In this document: positions 25,616-33,395 of the stretch, in pieces
How the letters are laid out: the number at the start of each line of letters is the position of its first letter
Numbering within the stretch: position 1 is the first letter of the stretch
Assembly (NCBI GenBank): GCA_017632155.1
Contig: JAGBRZ010000185.1
Span: 36,023 to 100,022, forward strand
Reading direction: 5' to 3'
Length of the DNA: 64,000 nucleotides
Source: Clostridia bacterium
GTDB taxonomy: Bacteria > Bacillota_A > Clostridia > Oscillospirales > CAG-272
Notes under the pieces: model-generated
The model's input: the letters and a program-made list of their open reading frames with translations, nothing else
Told to the model about the DNA's origin: nothing
The model's database searches: none
Position numbers and translations under genes: made by a program

Positions 25616-25999
25616 TTACCAGATATGCCAATTATCATCATATGCATTGCACATTTCCAACTCTTCCCATATCTGATATGAAATTTCCTTGATTTCTGGA
25701 TGTTTGGAAATCTGCTCCCATACGGTTTTGGTTTCTTCTGCGGTAAAATCTCCGTAGATATTATTGAACCATCTGACAAGGGTTTCGTTTGTTCCTGCGG
25801 GAAAAACGAACTTTTCCGTGCCGGGATCATCGGAACTTAAAAATCCGAACCAATAGCCACATGGTCTTTCGTTTTCCGTTGCTTCACGTTCTCTTAAATG
25901 CTCTGTCTTTACGCCGCCAAAAACTTCTGCTACAGCACAAAGTTCTCTGTCGAAGCGTGGATAGCTTGCGCTTCCAGAATAGAAATAATCCATTCCCAT
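25616..25999 (-). CDS. hypothetical protein, 127 aa
   Basis: First gene of the AT-rich island by codon use. Begins MDYFYSGSASYPRFDRE (after an initial MG), has CGYWFGFLSSDDP and a C-terminal helix ending DDNWHIW. Not recognised. Confidence 0.65.
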   Translation of the reverse strand: MGMDYFYSGSASYPRFDRELCAVAEVFGGVKTEHLREREATENERPCGYWFGFLSSDDPGTEKFVFPAGTNETLVRWFNNIYGDFTAEETKTVWEQISKHPEIKEISYQIWEELEMCNAYDDNWHIW

Positions 26000-26028
26000 G
26001 CTTAAAACCTCCGTCTATAAGCACACTT

Positions 26029-26199
26029 TTATTTGGTTTCTTTTGCTACTGTCACACGATATTCTTGTCCATCATCGTCTTCGACAACGAAAGAATGTTC
26101 TCCTGTCCACGTCTTAAACTTGAAGGATGTTTCAAAACCTCTGTCGTTAAACAAAGTCCATTTAATGTCCTCAATGACCTGGCTTGCGTTATCATCCAT
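26029..26199 (-). CDS. small protein, 56 aa
   Basis: Start at ATG 26199 after CTAAGGAGGAAATTAAA; ends VAKETK. All-beta pattern (FETSFKFKTWTGEHSFVVED). Not recognised; clear ribosome site and AT-rich codon use. Confidence 0.6.
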   Translation of the reverse strand: MDDNASQVIEDIKWTLFNDRGFETSFKFKTWTGEHSFVVEDDDGQEYRVTVAKETK

Positions 26200-26224
26200 T
26201 TTAATTTCCTCCTTAGTTATAGAA

Positions 26225-26380
26225 TCACTCTTTTATTTGCTTGCCTAATTTGATTTTCAACTCTGTTAAATCAGCAATTAAATCTATATCTTTGATACTT
26301 TCTTCCAAAGGATAATCTTCGTCTGCGCTTCTGCGAATAATGGTTTTCTGTTCTTCCGTCAATGCTTCAATCAAAGTCAT
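26225..26380 (-). CDS. small protein, 51 aa
   Basis: Start at ATG 26380 after GGAGGTAAATC. A helical, acidic peptide (MTLIEALTEEQKTIIRRSAD). Its stop codon lies inside one copy of the repeated intergenic motif. Not recognised. Confidence 0.55.
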   Translation of the reverse strand: MTLIEALTEEQKTIIRRSADEDYPLEESIKDIDLIADLTELKIKLGKQIKE

Positions 26381-26418
26381 GATTTACCTCCTTATAGAAT
26401 CGTCATTTTATTTTCTGA

Positions 26419-26576
26419 TTATGTAGGAGAGGATTTGCACCTCTCATAATATAATTAACACCACATCCACGGCTTACCCGTCCGCTTTCTCCCTCGTAAA
26501 GAGGTTTCACGGGGCAGTGGTTTATATCCTTACTGTTGCCCCTTTTTCATGTGTCTACCTATTCCACCACCACATA
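26419..26576 (-). ncRNA. tRNA-Leu-like RNA with an inserted segment
   Basis: The minus strand starts TATGTGG and ends CTACATA, which pair as a 7-bp acceptor stem (one G-T). Next to the 5' side is a leucine-type D arm (TG-GTG-GAATAGGTAGA-CAC). Before the 3' side is a T arm (GAGAGG-TGCAAAT-CCTCTC). Between the arms there are about 104 nt instead of about 32, holding its own hairpins (GGGGCA...TGCCCC, CCCGT...ACGGG around CCTC-TTTAC-GAGG). No normal anticodon stem is found and no CCA is encoded. It may be an interrupted tRNA, a decayed one, or an RNA that imitates tRNA. Confidence 0.5.
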
Positions 26577-26614
26577 AGACTATTATTGACGGTTACAATT
26601 TTCAAACTTATCCG

Positions 26615-26839
26615 TCATTCCTTAAATATTGACTTTTCTTCATAAATGCCATGTCCCTTGAGCGTATCAACAATAAACTGAAATGCTGCTAATTTTCTAT
26701 GCATCCAACAAATCTCTCCTTGGTCTTCGCTGTCAAAACGGTCTACTTCTGACACGAGTACCATTTGAAATACGCCAAGAGCCTTGCTGATAGTTAAATC
26801 ACCGTGGCAATCTTTACATTTCTTACAATGTTTAAGCAT
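26615..26839 (-). CDS. hypothetical protein, 74 aa
   Basis: N-terminal cysteine cluster (LKHCKKCKDCHGD) that could bind zinc, then FQMVLVSEVDRFDSED and a helical end. Transcribed toward the tRNA-like RNA. Not recognised. Confidence 0.6.
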   Translation of the reverse strand: MLKHCKKCKDCHGDLTISKALGVFQMVLVSEVDRFDSEDQGEICWMHRKLAAFQFIVDTLKGHGIYEEKSIFKE

Positions 26840-26865
26840 ATATACCCCCTTTAAATATTATCCTT

Positions 26866-27069
26866 TTAATACTCTCTTACAACATAAGTAATATTCCTGT
26901 CTGCCAAAATATTTTCCACATAATCAACTTCATCAATGACTACAAAGAGAAGGTTTCTATTTGTAGCAATGCCAAAGTCATATCCATTCGCAGACAAATG
27001 ATTTTCAAGTTCTTCAAAGTCTACATTGCCATATAGAAGAATGCTTGCATACTCAATAAGTTCTTTCAT
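26866..27069 (-). CDS. hypothetical protein, 67 aa
   Basis: Start at ATG 27069 after AGAGGTTAATT; an upstream in-frame ATG at 27138 lies in the neighbouring gene. Small alpha/beta protein (DFEELENHLSANGYDFGIAT...LLFVVIDEVDYVENIL). Not recognised. Confidence 0.65.
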   Translation of the reverse strand: MKELIEYASILLYGNVDFEELENHLSANGYDFGIATNRNLLFVVIDEVDYVENILADRNITYVVREY

Positions 27070-27086
27070 AATTAACCTCTTTCCAT

Positions 27087-27431
27087 TTATTTGGTGTACG
27101 CAATCAGCTTGGCTCTGTTTTCCGGTGTGTCTATCCACCCGTAGAATTTCATATCCGCGGGCAATTCATCCGGCAACTCTTTCTTCGGAATGATAGCGAT
27201 ACCGTCTGCGGCTGCCTGTATAGCGGCGTCTGCATCACATTCGAACACATCGATATCGTCAATCTTTTCAATGCACAGCAGACCTGTACAGTCGTAGTCG
27301 AAGACTTCGTAACCTCTGTTGCAGCTTTCTGCGCCATAGGCTTTTACTAAAAGTTCCACTTCATGTTCATCATTCTCGCAGAGCCGCATCATCTGGTCGT
27401 ATCTCTGTTTTGTGAGTCCGTATTTGCTCAT
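27087..27431 (-). CDS. hypothetical protein, 114 aa
   Basis: Begins MSKYGLTKQRYDQMMRLCEND, a helical start, then a beta part with DYDCTGLLCIEKIDDIDVFE and ADMKFYGWIDTPENRAKL. Not recognised. Confidence 0.7.
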   Translation of the reverse strand: MSKYGLTKQRYDQMMRLCENDEHEVELLVKAYGAESCNRGYEVFDYDCTGLLCIEKIDDIDVFECDADAAIQAAADGIAIIPKKELPDELPADMKFYGWIDTPENRAKLIAYTK

Positions 27432-27464
27432 TCTGATTACTCCTTTATTAATAGAATCACTCTT

Positions 27465-27779
27465 TTATATACTTTCATAATAATTAATTGGTAGCCCTTT
27501 TGATTTTGCATATTCGATTTCGGACATCGTTGAACTTCCAATATATCCACCGACATTGATGACGTATATCTCATCAGCCATATCAATTTTGTGTTTATGC
27601 ATATCATCAAGCATTTCTTTGACACCTTCTTCCCAAACCTCAGCATCACCAGAATGACCCAATAAACCAACAGAAATAACTATATAGCCTTCCAATGTAA
27701 GTCTCTTTTGAACCGTCATAAACTCTTCTTTGAATTTTGTACTTCCGCACAAAGTAATTACCTTATATCTTCCTTGCAT
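27465..27779 (-). CDS. nucleoside deoxyribosyltransferase-like (Rossmann-type) protein, 104 aa
   Basis: Begins YKVITLCGSTKFKEEF, then VISVGLLGHSG, DDMHKHKIDMADEIYVIN and GYIGSSTMSEIEYAKSKG. This is the pattern of the nucleoside 2-deoxyribosyltransferase/DUF4406 superfamily: a glycine loop after strand 1, D-M-A-D-E-I-x-V-x-N, and S-x-x-x-E-I-x-Y-A. Members cleave N-glycosidic bonds of nucleosides or nucleotides and can bind NAD-like ligands. The exact substrate cannot be told. Confidence 0.78.
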   Translation of the reverse strand: MQGRYKVITLCGSTKFKEEFMTVQKRLTLEGYIVISVGLLGHSGDAEVWEEGVKEMLDDMHKHKIDMADEIYVINVGGYIGSSTMSEIEYAKSKGLPINYYESI

Positions 27780-27806
27780 AATTTATAACCTCATAAAATC
27801 GTCATT

Positions 27807-28130
27807 TTATTTTGTTGCTTCTTCGTATTCCAAAGAAAGATATTCAAGTAGATTCTTGTAAATATCCAACTGATGGTCATACAAGTAAAGACACAATTCA
27901 ATTTCTGTGCCAAAAAATTCCTCTACAACTGTTGAATTCGCCCATCTATCAAAAGCACTCATTGTTGTAACACGAAGCATCCATCGGTTGTCTGTTCCAC
28001 TATGAGGACTTACAATCAGGTAACGGACTATATTTGTTTTCGCTTCCAAATTTCCGTCATACTCTGCAATGTCATAGTTTTCATAATCATTTTCAAACCA
28101 TCGTCTAATATTTTCCATAGTATTCTTCAT
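27807..28130 (-). CDS. hypothetical protein, 107 aa
   Basis: Acidic alpha/beta protein: ENIRRWFENDYENYDIAEYDG, RYLIVSPHSG, WMLRVTTMSAFDRW and a C-terminal helix. Not recognised. Confidence 0.65.
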   Translation of the reverse strand: MKNTMENIRRWFENDYENYDIAEYDGNLEAKTNIVRYLIVSPHSGTDNRWMLRVTTMSAFDRWANSTVVEEFFGTEIELCLYLYDHQLDIYKNLLEYLSLEYEEATK

Positions 28131-28150
28131 ATAAAATTATCCTTTAATCT

Positions 28151-28498
28151 TCAATCGCACAGTTCTTTTGCAAGTTCCAACATAAGAAGTTCTGCGTTTT
28201 TGTATGTGATAATTTCTCCATTGCCAATGCCAGTATAGATTTCATGTGAAGCATCATAATCTTCCAAGTTCTCTACCTCATAAGCATCCAACCAAGGAAT
28301 CTCATTTTCTTCCCTCAAGTCAAGCATATCCTTCGTAGGAATCTGTAACTCAATCATTACAGTACCGTTCTTGCCTTCATAGAACAACCTTGCACCTTGC
28401 TCATAATTAACCAAAGATTCTTCCGCCTTGCAATTCTCCACAAATTCGCTAAAAGTTATTTGGTCTTTAATGCCGTAATTCCATTCAAATCTATACAC
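28151..28498 (-). CDS. hypothetical protein, 115 aa
   Basis: Acidic; contains EGKNGTVMIELQIPTKDMLDL and PWLDAYEVENLEDYD. Last gene with the AT-rich codon use of the island. Not recognised. Confidence 0.65.
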   Translation of the reverse strand: MYRFEWNYGIKDQITFSEFVENCKAEESLVNYEQGARLFYEGKNGTVMIELQIPTKDMLDLREENEIPWLDAYEVENLEDYDASHEIYTGIGNGEIITYKNAELLMLELAKELCD

Positions 28499-28507
28499 AG
28501 CTTTACC

Positions 28508-28735
28508 TCACAATTCTCCTCGAGCTGTTTGGATAGTTTCATTCCAGGCGATGCAGAACGGGAAAACTTCCTCGAACAGGTCGGGGTTGGCCGGGTCCTC
28601 GATTGTCTTTTCTACCAGATAGTCCTGGCGGCTTCTGCCACGGCTGGCATACAGGACTCCGCCGTGGGACTTGCGGAAAGACTTGGCTTCTTCGAGGGTC
28701 TGGAAGAATTTGCGTTTATGAATGATTCTGGGCAT
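28508..28735 (-). CDS. hypothetical protein, 75 aa
   Basis: Start at ATG 28735 directly after GGAGGATCTT. Basic N-terminal half (MPRIIHKRKFFQTLEEAKSF) then ASRGRSRQDYLVEKTIED. The TLEEAKSF helix after a basic strand resembles other small proteins here. Not recognised. Confidence 0.65.
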   Translation of the reverse strand: MPRIIHKRKFFQTLEEAKSFRKSHGGVLYASRGRSRQDYLVEKTIEDPANPDLFEEVFPFCIAWNETIQTARGEL

Positions 28736-28760
28736 AAGATCCTCCTTGTAAATTATCCAT

Positions 28761-29213
28761 TTATTCCCAATATGTTTCGTAAGACCCCTGCTCCGGGTCG
28801 CCATAACTTCTCATGTCGCACTCCTCGTACGTTCCTTCATACGACACAGACACAAGTTTTAACGGATATTTCAGCTTGACAATATCTTCATCATAGCAAC
28901 AAATATCAATACCCTTGCAACGATTGCTCTGCAAATGCGTATTTCCACGTTCAAGAATATCTTTCATGGTAGACGGGTATTCTTCTCCGTCAAAAATCAT
29001 ATCTTCGCATTTGTTCCAATATGCGAGAATACCATACAGATCAGCGTTTTCCTTTGTTTCCACATAATAGAAAACGTATCCATAATCGTAATATGTATCT
29101 TCAATAAATCCGCCGCCGAACTCCTGCGGAATCAAAATCTTATACCGGTCTCCGTTTGTTAAATTGCTGCGGTTTGTTGTTTTATCTGCTCTTGTCCAGG
29201 AAAAGCTTCCCAT
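28761..29213 (-). CDS. conserved phage/plasmid protein (SFSWTRAD family), 150 aa
   Basis: Begins MGSFSWTRADKTTNRSNLT, then GDRYKILIPQEFGGGFI, DTYYDYGYVFYYVE and NTHLQSNRCKGIDI. I recognise this as a conserved protein of unknown function seen in Firmicutes phages and mobile elements. Probably an all-beta enzyme-like fold with a glycine-rich loop. It overlaps the next gene's end by about 30 bases. Confidence 0.75.
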   Translation of the reverse strand: MGSFSWTRADKTTNRSNLTNGDRYKILIPQEFGGGFIEDTYYDYGYVFYYVETKENADLYGILAYWNKCEDMIFDGEEYPSTMKDILERGNTHLQSNRCKGIDICCYDEDIVKLKYPLKLVSVSYEGTYEECDMRSYGDPEQGSYETYWE

Positions 29214-29379
29214 AATTCACCTCATGAATTCTATTACAACTATCAATAGCAATCTGACAATCTTTTTTGGTCTTATATCTGCCAAATAAGATTATCGTAC
29301 TCCATTTCATTGTGTCCGTATCAAAGACACACCACCAAGTTTTTCCATCTAATGCAATTCTTTTTCGTGGCTCTAACAT
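29182..29379 (-). CDS. hypothetical protein, 65 aa
   Basis: Start at ATG 29379 behind AAAGGTGTTATTT. Basic protein (MLEPRKRIALDGKTWWCVF...GRYKTKKDCQIAID): a beta hairpin followed by a TKKDCQ helix. The long overlap with the downstream gene is unusual. Not recognised. Confidence 0.6.
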   Translation of the reverse strand: MLEPRKRIALDGKTWWCVFDTDTMKWSTIILFGRYKTKKDCQIAIDSCNRIHEVNYGKLFLDKSR

Positions 29380-29390
29380 AAATAACACCT

Positions 29391-29582
29391 TTACCACAGA
29401 ACATGTATGTCTTTGTTCAGATCAAGAGATGTAAGCGGATAAATGTACGTGAAATCCTCTGACATATCTATGCCGCGATGCAGACATAATTTGATTCGGG
29501 CTTCTTCTTCGGTTTCAGCAATTATAAAGCCGCCGGCAATGCCGTCCTGGATTTCGAAAATCCAGATTTTAGTGATGTCCAT
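29391..29582 (-). CDS. hypothetical protein, 63 aa
   Basis: Start at ATG 29582 after GAGGTAACATC. Beta-alpha-beta with IWIFEIQDGIAGGFIIAETEEEA. Not recognised. Confidence 0.6.
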   Translation of the reverse strand: MDITKIWIFEIQDGIAGGFIIAETEEEARIKLCLHRGIDMSEDFTYIYPLTSLDLNKDIHVLW

Positions 29583-29586
29583 GATG

Positions 29587-29927
29587 TTACCTCGTGATGA
29601 TTTCCCCGCCATCGAACATGGGGATATAGATGCTCTCGTCGTTATCCCATTCGGGAATATCTGCGAAGTCTACGATTTTCAGATCGGGTTCGAAATATGA
29701 AATGTCGATAGGGCTGCCGTTTCCCCATCCGACAATTTTTTCGACGCCGTTTGTACCGAACCAGATATGTTTGATATATACTTTCAGGAATTCAAGCTGG
29801 TCTTCTGTGGGATACCTATCCATAAACCAAAAGAGTTCCTGCAGAAGGTCTCCGACCAGACTGAGTGAATGCCAGAAATCGTTATCATAGATGGTTATTT
29901 CAGGTATTTTTTAGGCTGCTGTTCCAT
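29587..29927 (-). CDS. hypothetical protein, about 113 aa, frame broken at an A6 run
   Basis: The ATG at 29927, behind TAAGGAGTAATATC, opens a frame that stops after MEQQPKKYLK. One base back at the A6 run (29907-29912 as T6 on the plus strand) the frame reads KKIPEITIYDNDFWHSL and continues without interruption through VGDLLQELFWFMDRYPTEDQ to the end. The downstream frame has no normal start before 29823. The DNDF...RYPTEDQLEFLK pattern occurs in other phage proteins. A -1 slip on CCT-AAA-AAA or a sequencing error would explain it. Confidence 0.65.
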
Positions 29928-29931
29928 GATA

Positions 29932-30396
29932 TTACTCCTTAACCTGATCGTCATACAGGGCGAGAACGGCAGCTTTGACCTGCTCCTGTTTGACGTGGAT
30001 TCTATGATCCATGATTTTGGCATATTCTTCGTCGGTTACGTCGAATTTGAAATTGACAACCTGTGATACGGCACGAAAAAGGAACTGAGTGCCGTCGTAG
30101 TTTCCGCCAGCTGTTTGTTCTACTTCTTCGTCTATAGACATTTCACTGTTCTGCAGCATTGTCAGAAAACTGTCGATGGTGGTATGCCACATTCTGATTA
30201 CAGAATCCCGGCTGGACTGGATGTTTGCCCGCAGGAAATGACAGATGCTTTTTGCATCTTCGATGGCTTTGTCTCTGTCGGTATATGTCCTTTTGAAGAC
30301 ATACCACTCGTAATTTTCCCGGATCATATCTGTCGGGACAAACTGAAAACCAAAATCTCCGTCGGTCTGGATGTTGATTTCTAATATGTATTTCAT
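29932..30396 (-). CDS. hypothetical protein, 154 aa
   Basis: N-terminal strands (KYILEINIQTDGDFGFQFVP), a TDRDKAIEDAKSICHFL helix, and a C-terminal helical part. Layout as in several small proteins here (strand-rich start, then a D-K-A-I-E-D helix). Not recognised. Confidence 0.7.
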   Translation of the reverse strand: MKYILEINIQTDGDFGFQFVPTDMIRENYEWYVFKRTYTDRDKAIEDAKSICHFLRANIQSSRDSVIRMWHTTIDSFLTMLQNSEMSIDEEVEQTAGGNYDGTQFLFRAVSQVVNFKFDVTDEEYAKIMDHRIHVKQEQVKAAVLALYDDQVKE

Positions 30397-30405
30397 GATT
30401 CCTCC

Positions 30406-30642
30406 TCAGTGTACTTCGTGGGATTCCACGTACCAATCGTAGCTGATGCCGGTGTTGGGGACATAGATCAGCCAGTGGTCTTCACCGAATCCGCCATGGG
30501 TTTCGGGGTATTTCTGGGACAGCTCATCGAATACGTGTTCGTACTCTTCTTCTGCGGCGGCTCTGGCTTTTTCGATGGTATCGTACAGGGTGAAACTGGA
30601 ATCGGCGCCGCAGTCGCATCTTACGGAATATACTTCGGTCAT
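30406..30642 (-). CDS. hypothetical protein, 78 aa
   Basis: Begins with TEVYSVRCDCGADSSFTLYDTIEKA: two cysteines, then an E-K-A-R-A-A-A-E helix, then beta strands (HWLIYVPNTGISYDWYV). Stop overlaps the DpnD-like gene end region (TCATGA). Not recognised. Confidence 0.65.
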   Translation of the reverse strand: MTEVYSVRCDCGADSSFTLYDTIEKARAAAEEEYEHVFDELSQKYPETHGGFGEDHWLIYVPNTGISYDWYVESHEVH

Positions 30643-30815
30643 GATTCTGCCTCCTCTGCTTCGGCTTCGGCATTGGCGATCTCGCCGTCGCTGAAATCAA
30701 ACTCGCCGGCTCTTGCGCTTTCGTCAAAAACTTTTACGGCCTCTTCCGGGCTGTCGGCTTCTACGTAAAACGTGTGGACGAGGGTTTCTGTGTAGGTGAT
30801 CTTATAAGTTTTCAT
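30639..30815 (-). CDS. DpnD/PcfM-like small protein, 58 aa
   Basis: MKTYKITYTETLVHTFYVEA followed by DSPEEAVKVFDESARAGEFD: the one-strand, S-P-E-E-A helix and F-D-F-S-D pattern of the DpnD/PcfM-like family. Related in sequence to the segments of the 40154 protein. Function of the family is unknown. Confidence 0.68.
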   Translation of the reverse strand: MKTYKITYTETLVHTFYVEADSPEEAVKVFDESARAGEFDFSDGEIANAEAEAEEAES

Positions 30816-31039
30816 TCTTCTTCCTCCTCTAAGGTATCGCCCAGCAGGATTCCCATATTGGCGATCTCTGCGGCGCAGTCTCGGTATTTTGCGATGGTGT
30901 TTGTGGCGTACGGTTCTTTGATTTCGGTTTCGTCCGCCAACTCGTCGAACATATCGGACAGGAAATTACAGATGTCCTCCACTTCACATTCCAGAAGGAT
31001 GTATCTCTGCAGTTTTTCTTTGATTTTAGATTTCGTCAT
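30812..31039 (-). CDS. hypothetical protein, 75 aa
   Basis: Start ATG 31039 (MTKSKIKEKLQRYILLECEV). Helical throughout with an acidic tail (DTLEEEEE). Overlaps both neighbours. Not recognised. Confidence 0.65.
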   Translation of the reverse strand: MTKSKIKEKLQRYILLECEVEDICNFLSDMFDELADETEIKEPYATNTIAKYRDCAAEIANMGILLGDTLEEEEE

Positions 31040-31538
31040 CGTCCGGTTCCTCCTCAAGGTCAAGCAGGTATTCGTAGCCGAGTTCGATAATTTCCTTGTC
31101 GTTTGCCCCGGCGTTTCTGAGCAGCTCCAGCAGGTCTGCACTATCGGCGTAGCTTTCCGCCAGGTCTTCGAGGACATAAGCAAGAATGCCGCTCATCTTA
31201 TCGTACGGCATCGGGGATCCGGGGGCCATTCGGTCTGCGATTCCAAGGAAGCACAGATTTTCGGTATACATATAGGTCATCAGATTGGAAACATTCAGAT
31301 CCTTCATCTCTTCTGCGCAGCGGAAAACTGCCAGATTCAATTCTGCATCCTTCGGTTTGATGCCCTCCTTTTCCAGTGCGGCATACATCCGCTCGCTGTT
31401 GATACGATACTGGTGGATGTTTTCGGAACCTGTATGGAACAGGCAGCCGACCGCAGCACGGAACACGAGATCTCCGGCGCTTGTATATTTTTCGCGCAGA
31501 GAAGTGAGGAACTTTTTATTTTCGGGATATGTATGCAT
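31026..31538 (-). CDS. hypothetical protein, 170 aa
   Basis: Mostly helical (KKFLTSLREKYTSAGDLVFRAAV, MSGILAYVLEDLAESY). Acidic tail EEEPDDDEI. Not recognised. Confidence 0.7.
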   Translation of the reverse strand: MHTYPENKKFLTSLREKYTSAGDLVFRAAVGCLFHTGSENIHQYRINSERMYAALEKEGIKPKDAELNLAVFRCAEEMKDLNVSNLMTYMYTENLCFLGIADRMAPGSPMPYDKMSGILAYVLEDLAESYADSADLLELLRNAGANDKEIIELGYEYLLDLEEEPDDDEI

Positions 31539-31549
31539 ACTATACTCCT

Positions 31550-31789
31550 TTAGAAATGAAATCCTACTTCGTAGTCGTCTTCGTCGGGGGTGTAATCCGG
31601 GTCATTTTCTCCCGGCCAGCATCCGTCGGGGCAGTAACTTTCTCCGTCCAGCTCATATTCGCCGTGGAGAATCTTTTCCCGCAGCAGCTTTTCGCCCTCG
31701 GATTTGTTGGTTTTGCACAGTTCGTATTCTTCGTCCGTCAGATGGATGGAAGCGCCCAGACGGAACCAGACGCTTTTCTGTTCAGGCAT
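31550..31789 (-). CDS. small paralogous protein, 79 aa
   Basis: Start ATG 31789 after AGGAGGAACAAT. ASIHLTDEEYELCKTNKSEG and YELDGESYCPDGCWPGEN are shared in pattern with the next gene (FTFTEEEYNRISEIED, YELGDTGYFPE), so the two are tandem paralogues. Two cysteines near the end. Unknown function. Confidence 0.65.
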   Translation of the reverse strand: MPEQKSVWFRLGASIHLTDEEYELCKTNKSEGEKLLREKILHGEYELDGESYCPDGCWPGENDPDYTPDEDDYEVGFHF

Positions 31790-31802
31790 ATTGTTCCTCC
31801 TT

Positions 31803-32045
31803 TCAAAATTCAAACCCGTCAAACGGTTCACTACTCCAGAATAATTCATCTTCCTCACAGCTCACTTCCGGAAAATATCCCGTATCACCCAGTTCGTAAT
31901 CCTGGCGTTCCAGTTTACGGCGAACGAGGTTTTCTATAGCATTCCAGCGAGTCAGTTCATCTTCAATTTCAGAAATTCTGTTATATTCTTCTTCTGTGAA
32001 CGTGAAGCGAATACTCAAATATGCATCTATGTATTTTTCGATCAT
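31803..32045 (-). CDS. small paralogous protein, 80 aa
   Basis: Paralogue of the 31550 product. A strand with TFTEEEYNRI, an arginine-rich helix (NLVRRKLERQDYEL) and an acidic aromatic tail (EEDELFWSSEPFDGFEF). Unknown function. Confidence 0.65.
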   Translation of the reverse strand: MIEKYIDAYLSIRFTFTEEEYNRISEIEDELTRWNAIENLVRRKLERQDYELGDTGYFPEVSCEEDELFWSSEPFDGFEF

Positions 32046-32317
32046 GCGGATTTTACCTCTTTGAAATAGGTTTCGATGGACAGGGTGATGGCGGTGGTGG
32101 GGTTATATTCCTTCATGTGGATCAGGCGCATGGCGGACTTGGCAACGGATTTTACGGCCTTCTGCTTTTCCGGGAACTGCAGGCGCTGAAATTCCGGGGC
32201 GGTCTTGATCTGGTCTTCTACATCATGTAGCATGAACAGGAGCTGCTGTTCTTCGTAGGCCAGGAACAGTTCCTCCTTGGTGAGGCGGTAGGTATTGTCT
32301 CCTCTGGTGATGGTCAT
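32042..32317 (-). CDS. hypothetical protein, 91 aa
   Basis: Begins with a short hairpin (TITRGDNTYRLTKEELFLAYEEQ) and continues as helices with VKSVAKSAMRLIHMKEY. Overlaps both neighbours by 4 bases. Not recognised. Confidence 0.7.
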   Translation of the reverse strand: MTITRGDNTYRLTKEELFLAYEEQQLLFMLHDVEDQIKTAPEFQRLQFPEKQKAVKSVAKSAMRLIHMKEYNPTTAITLSIETYFKEVKSA

Positions 32318-32763
32318 TTCTGTTCCTCCGGGTATTTCTGGTGGATGAGAGCGTTTAATATGCCCGTCTGTTTTTCGCGGACAGTTTTTACATAAGCGGC
32401 GACATCAGCTTCGATATCTTCAAGAGTGCCGACAACGCTTCCGTATCCGCCATCCTCCAATGCGAGACAAACCCACTTGGGATACGGTTTGGGATCATAG
32501 GTTTCGTCAACATAATCATCGAGCAGGTGCAGGTTCTGTACGGCGTTCAGTTCTTCGTGACTGCGAACATAGAACCATGTCCAGTCGGCAAGATCATCTC
32601 CCAGTACGCAGCTGTTCAAAGTAAACTGAGGGGATTTGAATCCTATTGCCTTTTCATATTCCAGACATTCTTCTTCGGAGTTGAATTCAGTTCCGTCTTC
32701 TGCTACATATACGGTTTCGGGCTCATATTTTACGACCCGCACGTTCTTTTCGATTTTTTTCAT
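32314..32763 (-). CDS. hypothetical protein, 149 aa
   Basis: Contains TVYVAEDGTEFNSEEECLEYE, the D-G-x-x-F-x-x-x-x-E-C-x-x-Y-E motif also present in the 17676 product; this motif is widespread in phage proteins of unknown function. The remainder is acidic alpha/beta with YPKWVCLALEDGGYG. Confidence 0.7.
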   Translation of the reverse strand: MKKIEKNVRVVKYEPETVYVAEDGTEFNSEEECLEYEKAIGFKSPQFTLNSCVLGDDLADWTWFYVRSHEELNAVQNLHLLDDYVDETYDPKPYPKWVCLALEDGGYGSVVGTLEDIEADVAAYVKTVREKQTGILNALIHQKYPEEQK

Positions 32764-32767
32764 GATT

Positions 32768-33382
32768 TTATCCTTTCTTGATTACGGTGTAATTTTCAGG
32801 GATGGTGGCATTGTAGATCCGACCGTTCTTGAACCATTTCAGTCTGCCGTTATAGTGGCAGCGGAGCAGACGGATTTGTTCACCGGTTTTGGTGCCGTCT
32901 GTCAGGTCGTATTTTGCCGGGAACTCGATGATGCTGCCCTCTTTCAGCTTTGCCAGCGTGTTTTTCCACTTTCGCTTTGCTTCGCAGCGTCTGCGCCAGT
33001 TTGCGGAAAACTCCGTGGTCGGCGGCGGGAGAAGATCGAGGATCTTTTTGGGGCAGTCGCATTCGGTGGGGCCCATGGATTCGTCGATGGATTTATGCCA
33101 GAATGTATCGCCTTCTACCCGGGTCAGCTCCACCATGCCGAAGATGCGTTTTTCGGTCAGTTCGGGGTGATCGGACACGGTGATGTGCTGTTCGATGGCA
33201 CCGTACCATGTGGAACCGGTCATGGATGAGGCGAGGATTTTGGAGATGCAGGCTTTCATTTCTATTTTGCCGTTTACTTCGATGCCGGTTCTGGAAACGA
33301 AATTCCAACGAGCGTCGCATTCGGCTTTGCGGTCGCATTTGCCGTGTTTGTAGTATGTAATGGTATCTCCGTACCAGCCCAT
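32768..33382 (-). CDS. conserved phage protein, 204 aa
   Basis: Begins MGWYGDTITYYKHGKCDRKAE and contains STWYGAIEQHI, ELTEKRIFGMVELTRVE and ECDCPKKILDLLPP. I recognise the family pattern from Firmicutes phages and mobile elements without a known function. Likely an all-beta protein with a cysteine pair. Confidence 0.7.
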   Translation of the reverse strand: MGWYGDTITYYKHGKCDRKAECDARWNFVSRTGIEVNGKIEMKACISKILASSMTGSTWYGAIEQHITVSDHPELTEKRIFGMVELTRVEGDTFWHKSIDESMGPTECDCPKKILDLLPPPTTEFSANWRRRCEAKRKWKNTLAKLKEGSIIEFPAKYDLTDGTKTGEQIRLLRCHYNGRLKWFKNGRIYNATIPENYTVIKKG

Positions 33383-33395
33383 TGTGATTCCTCCT

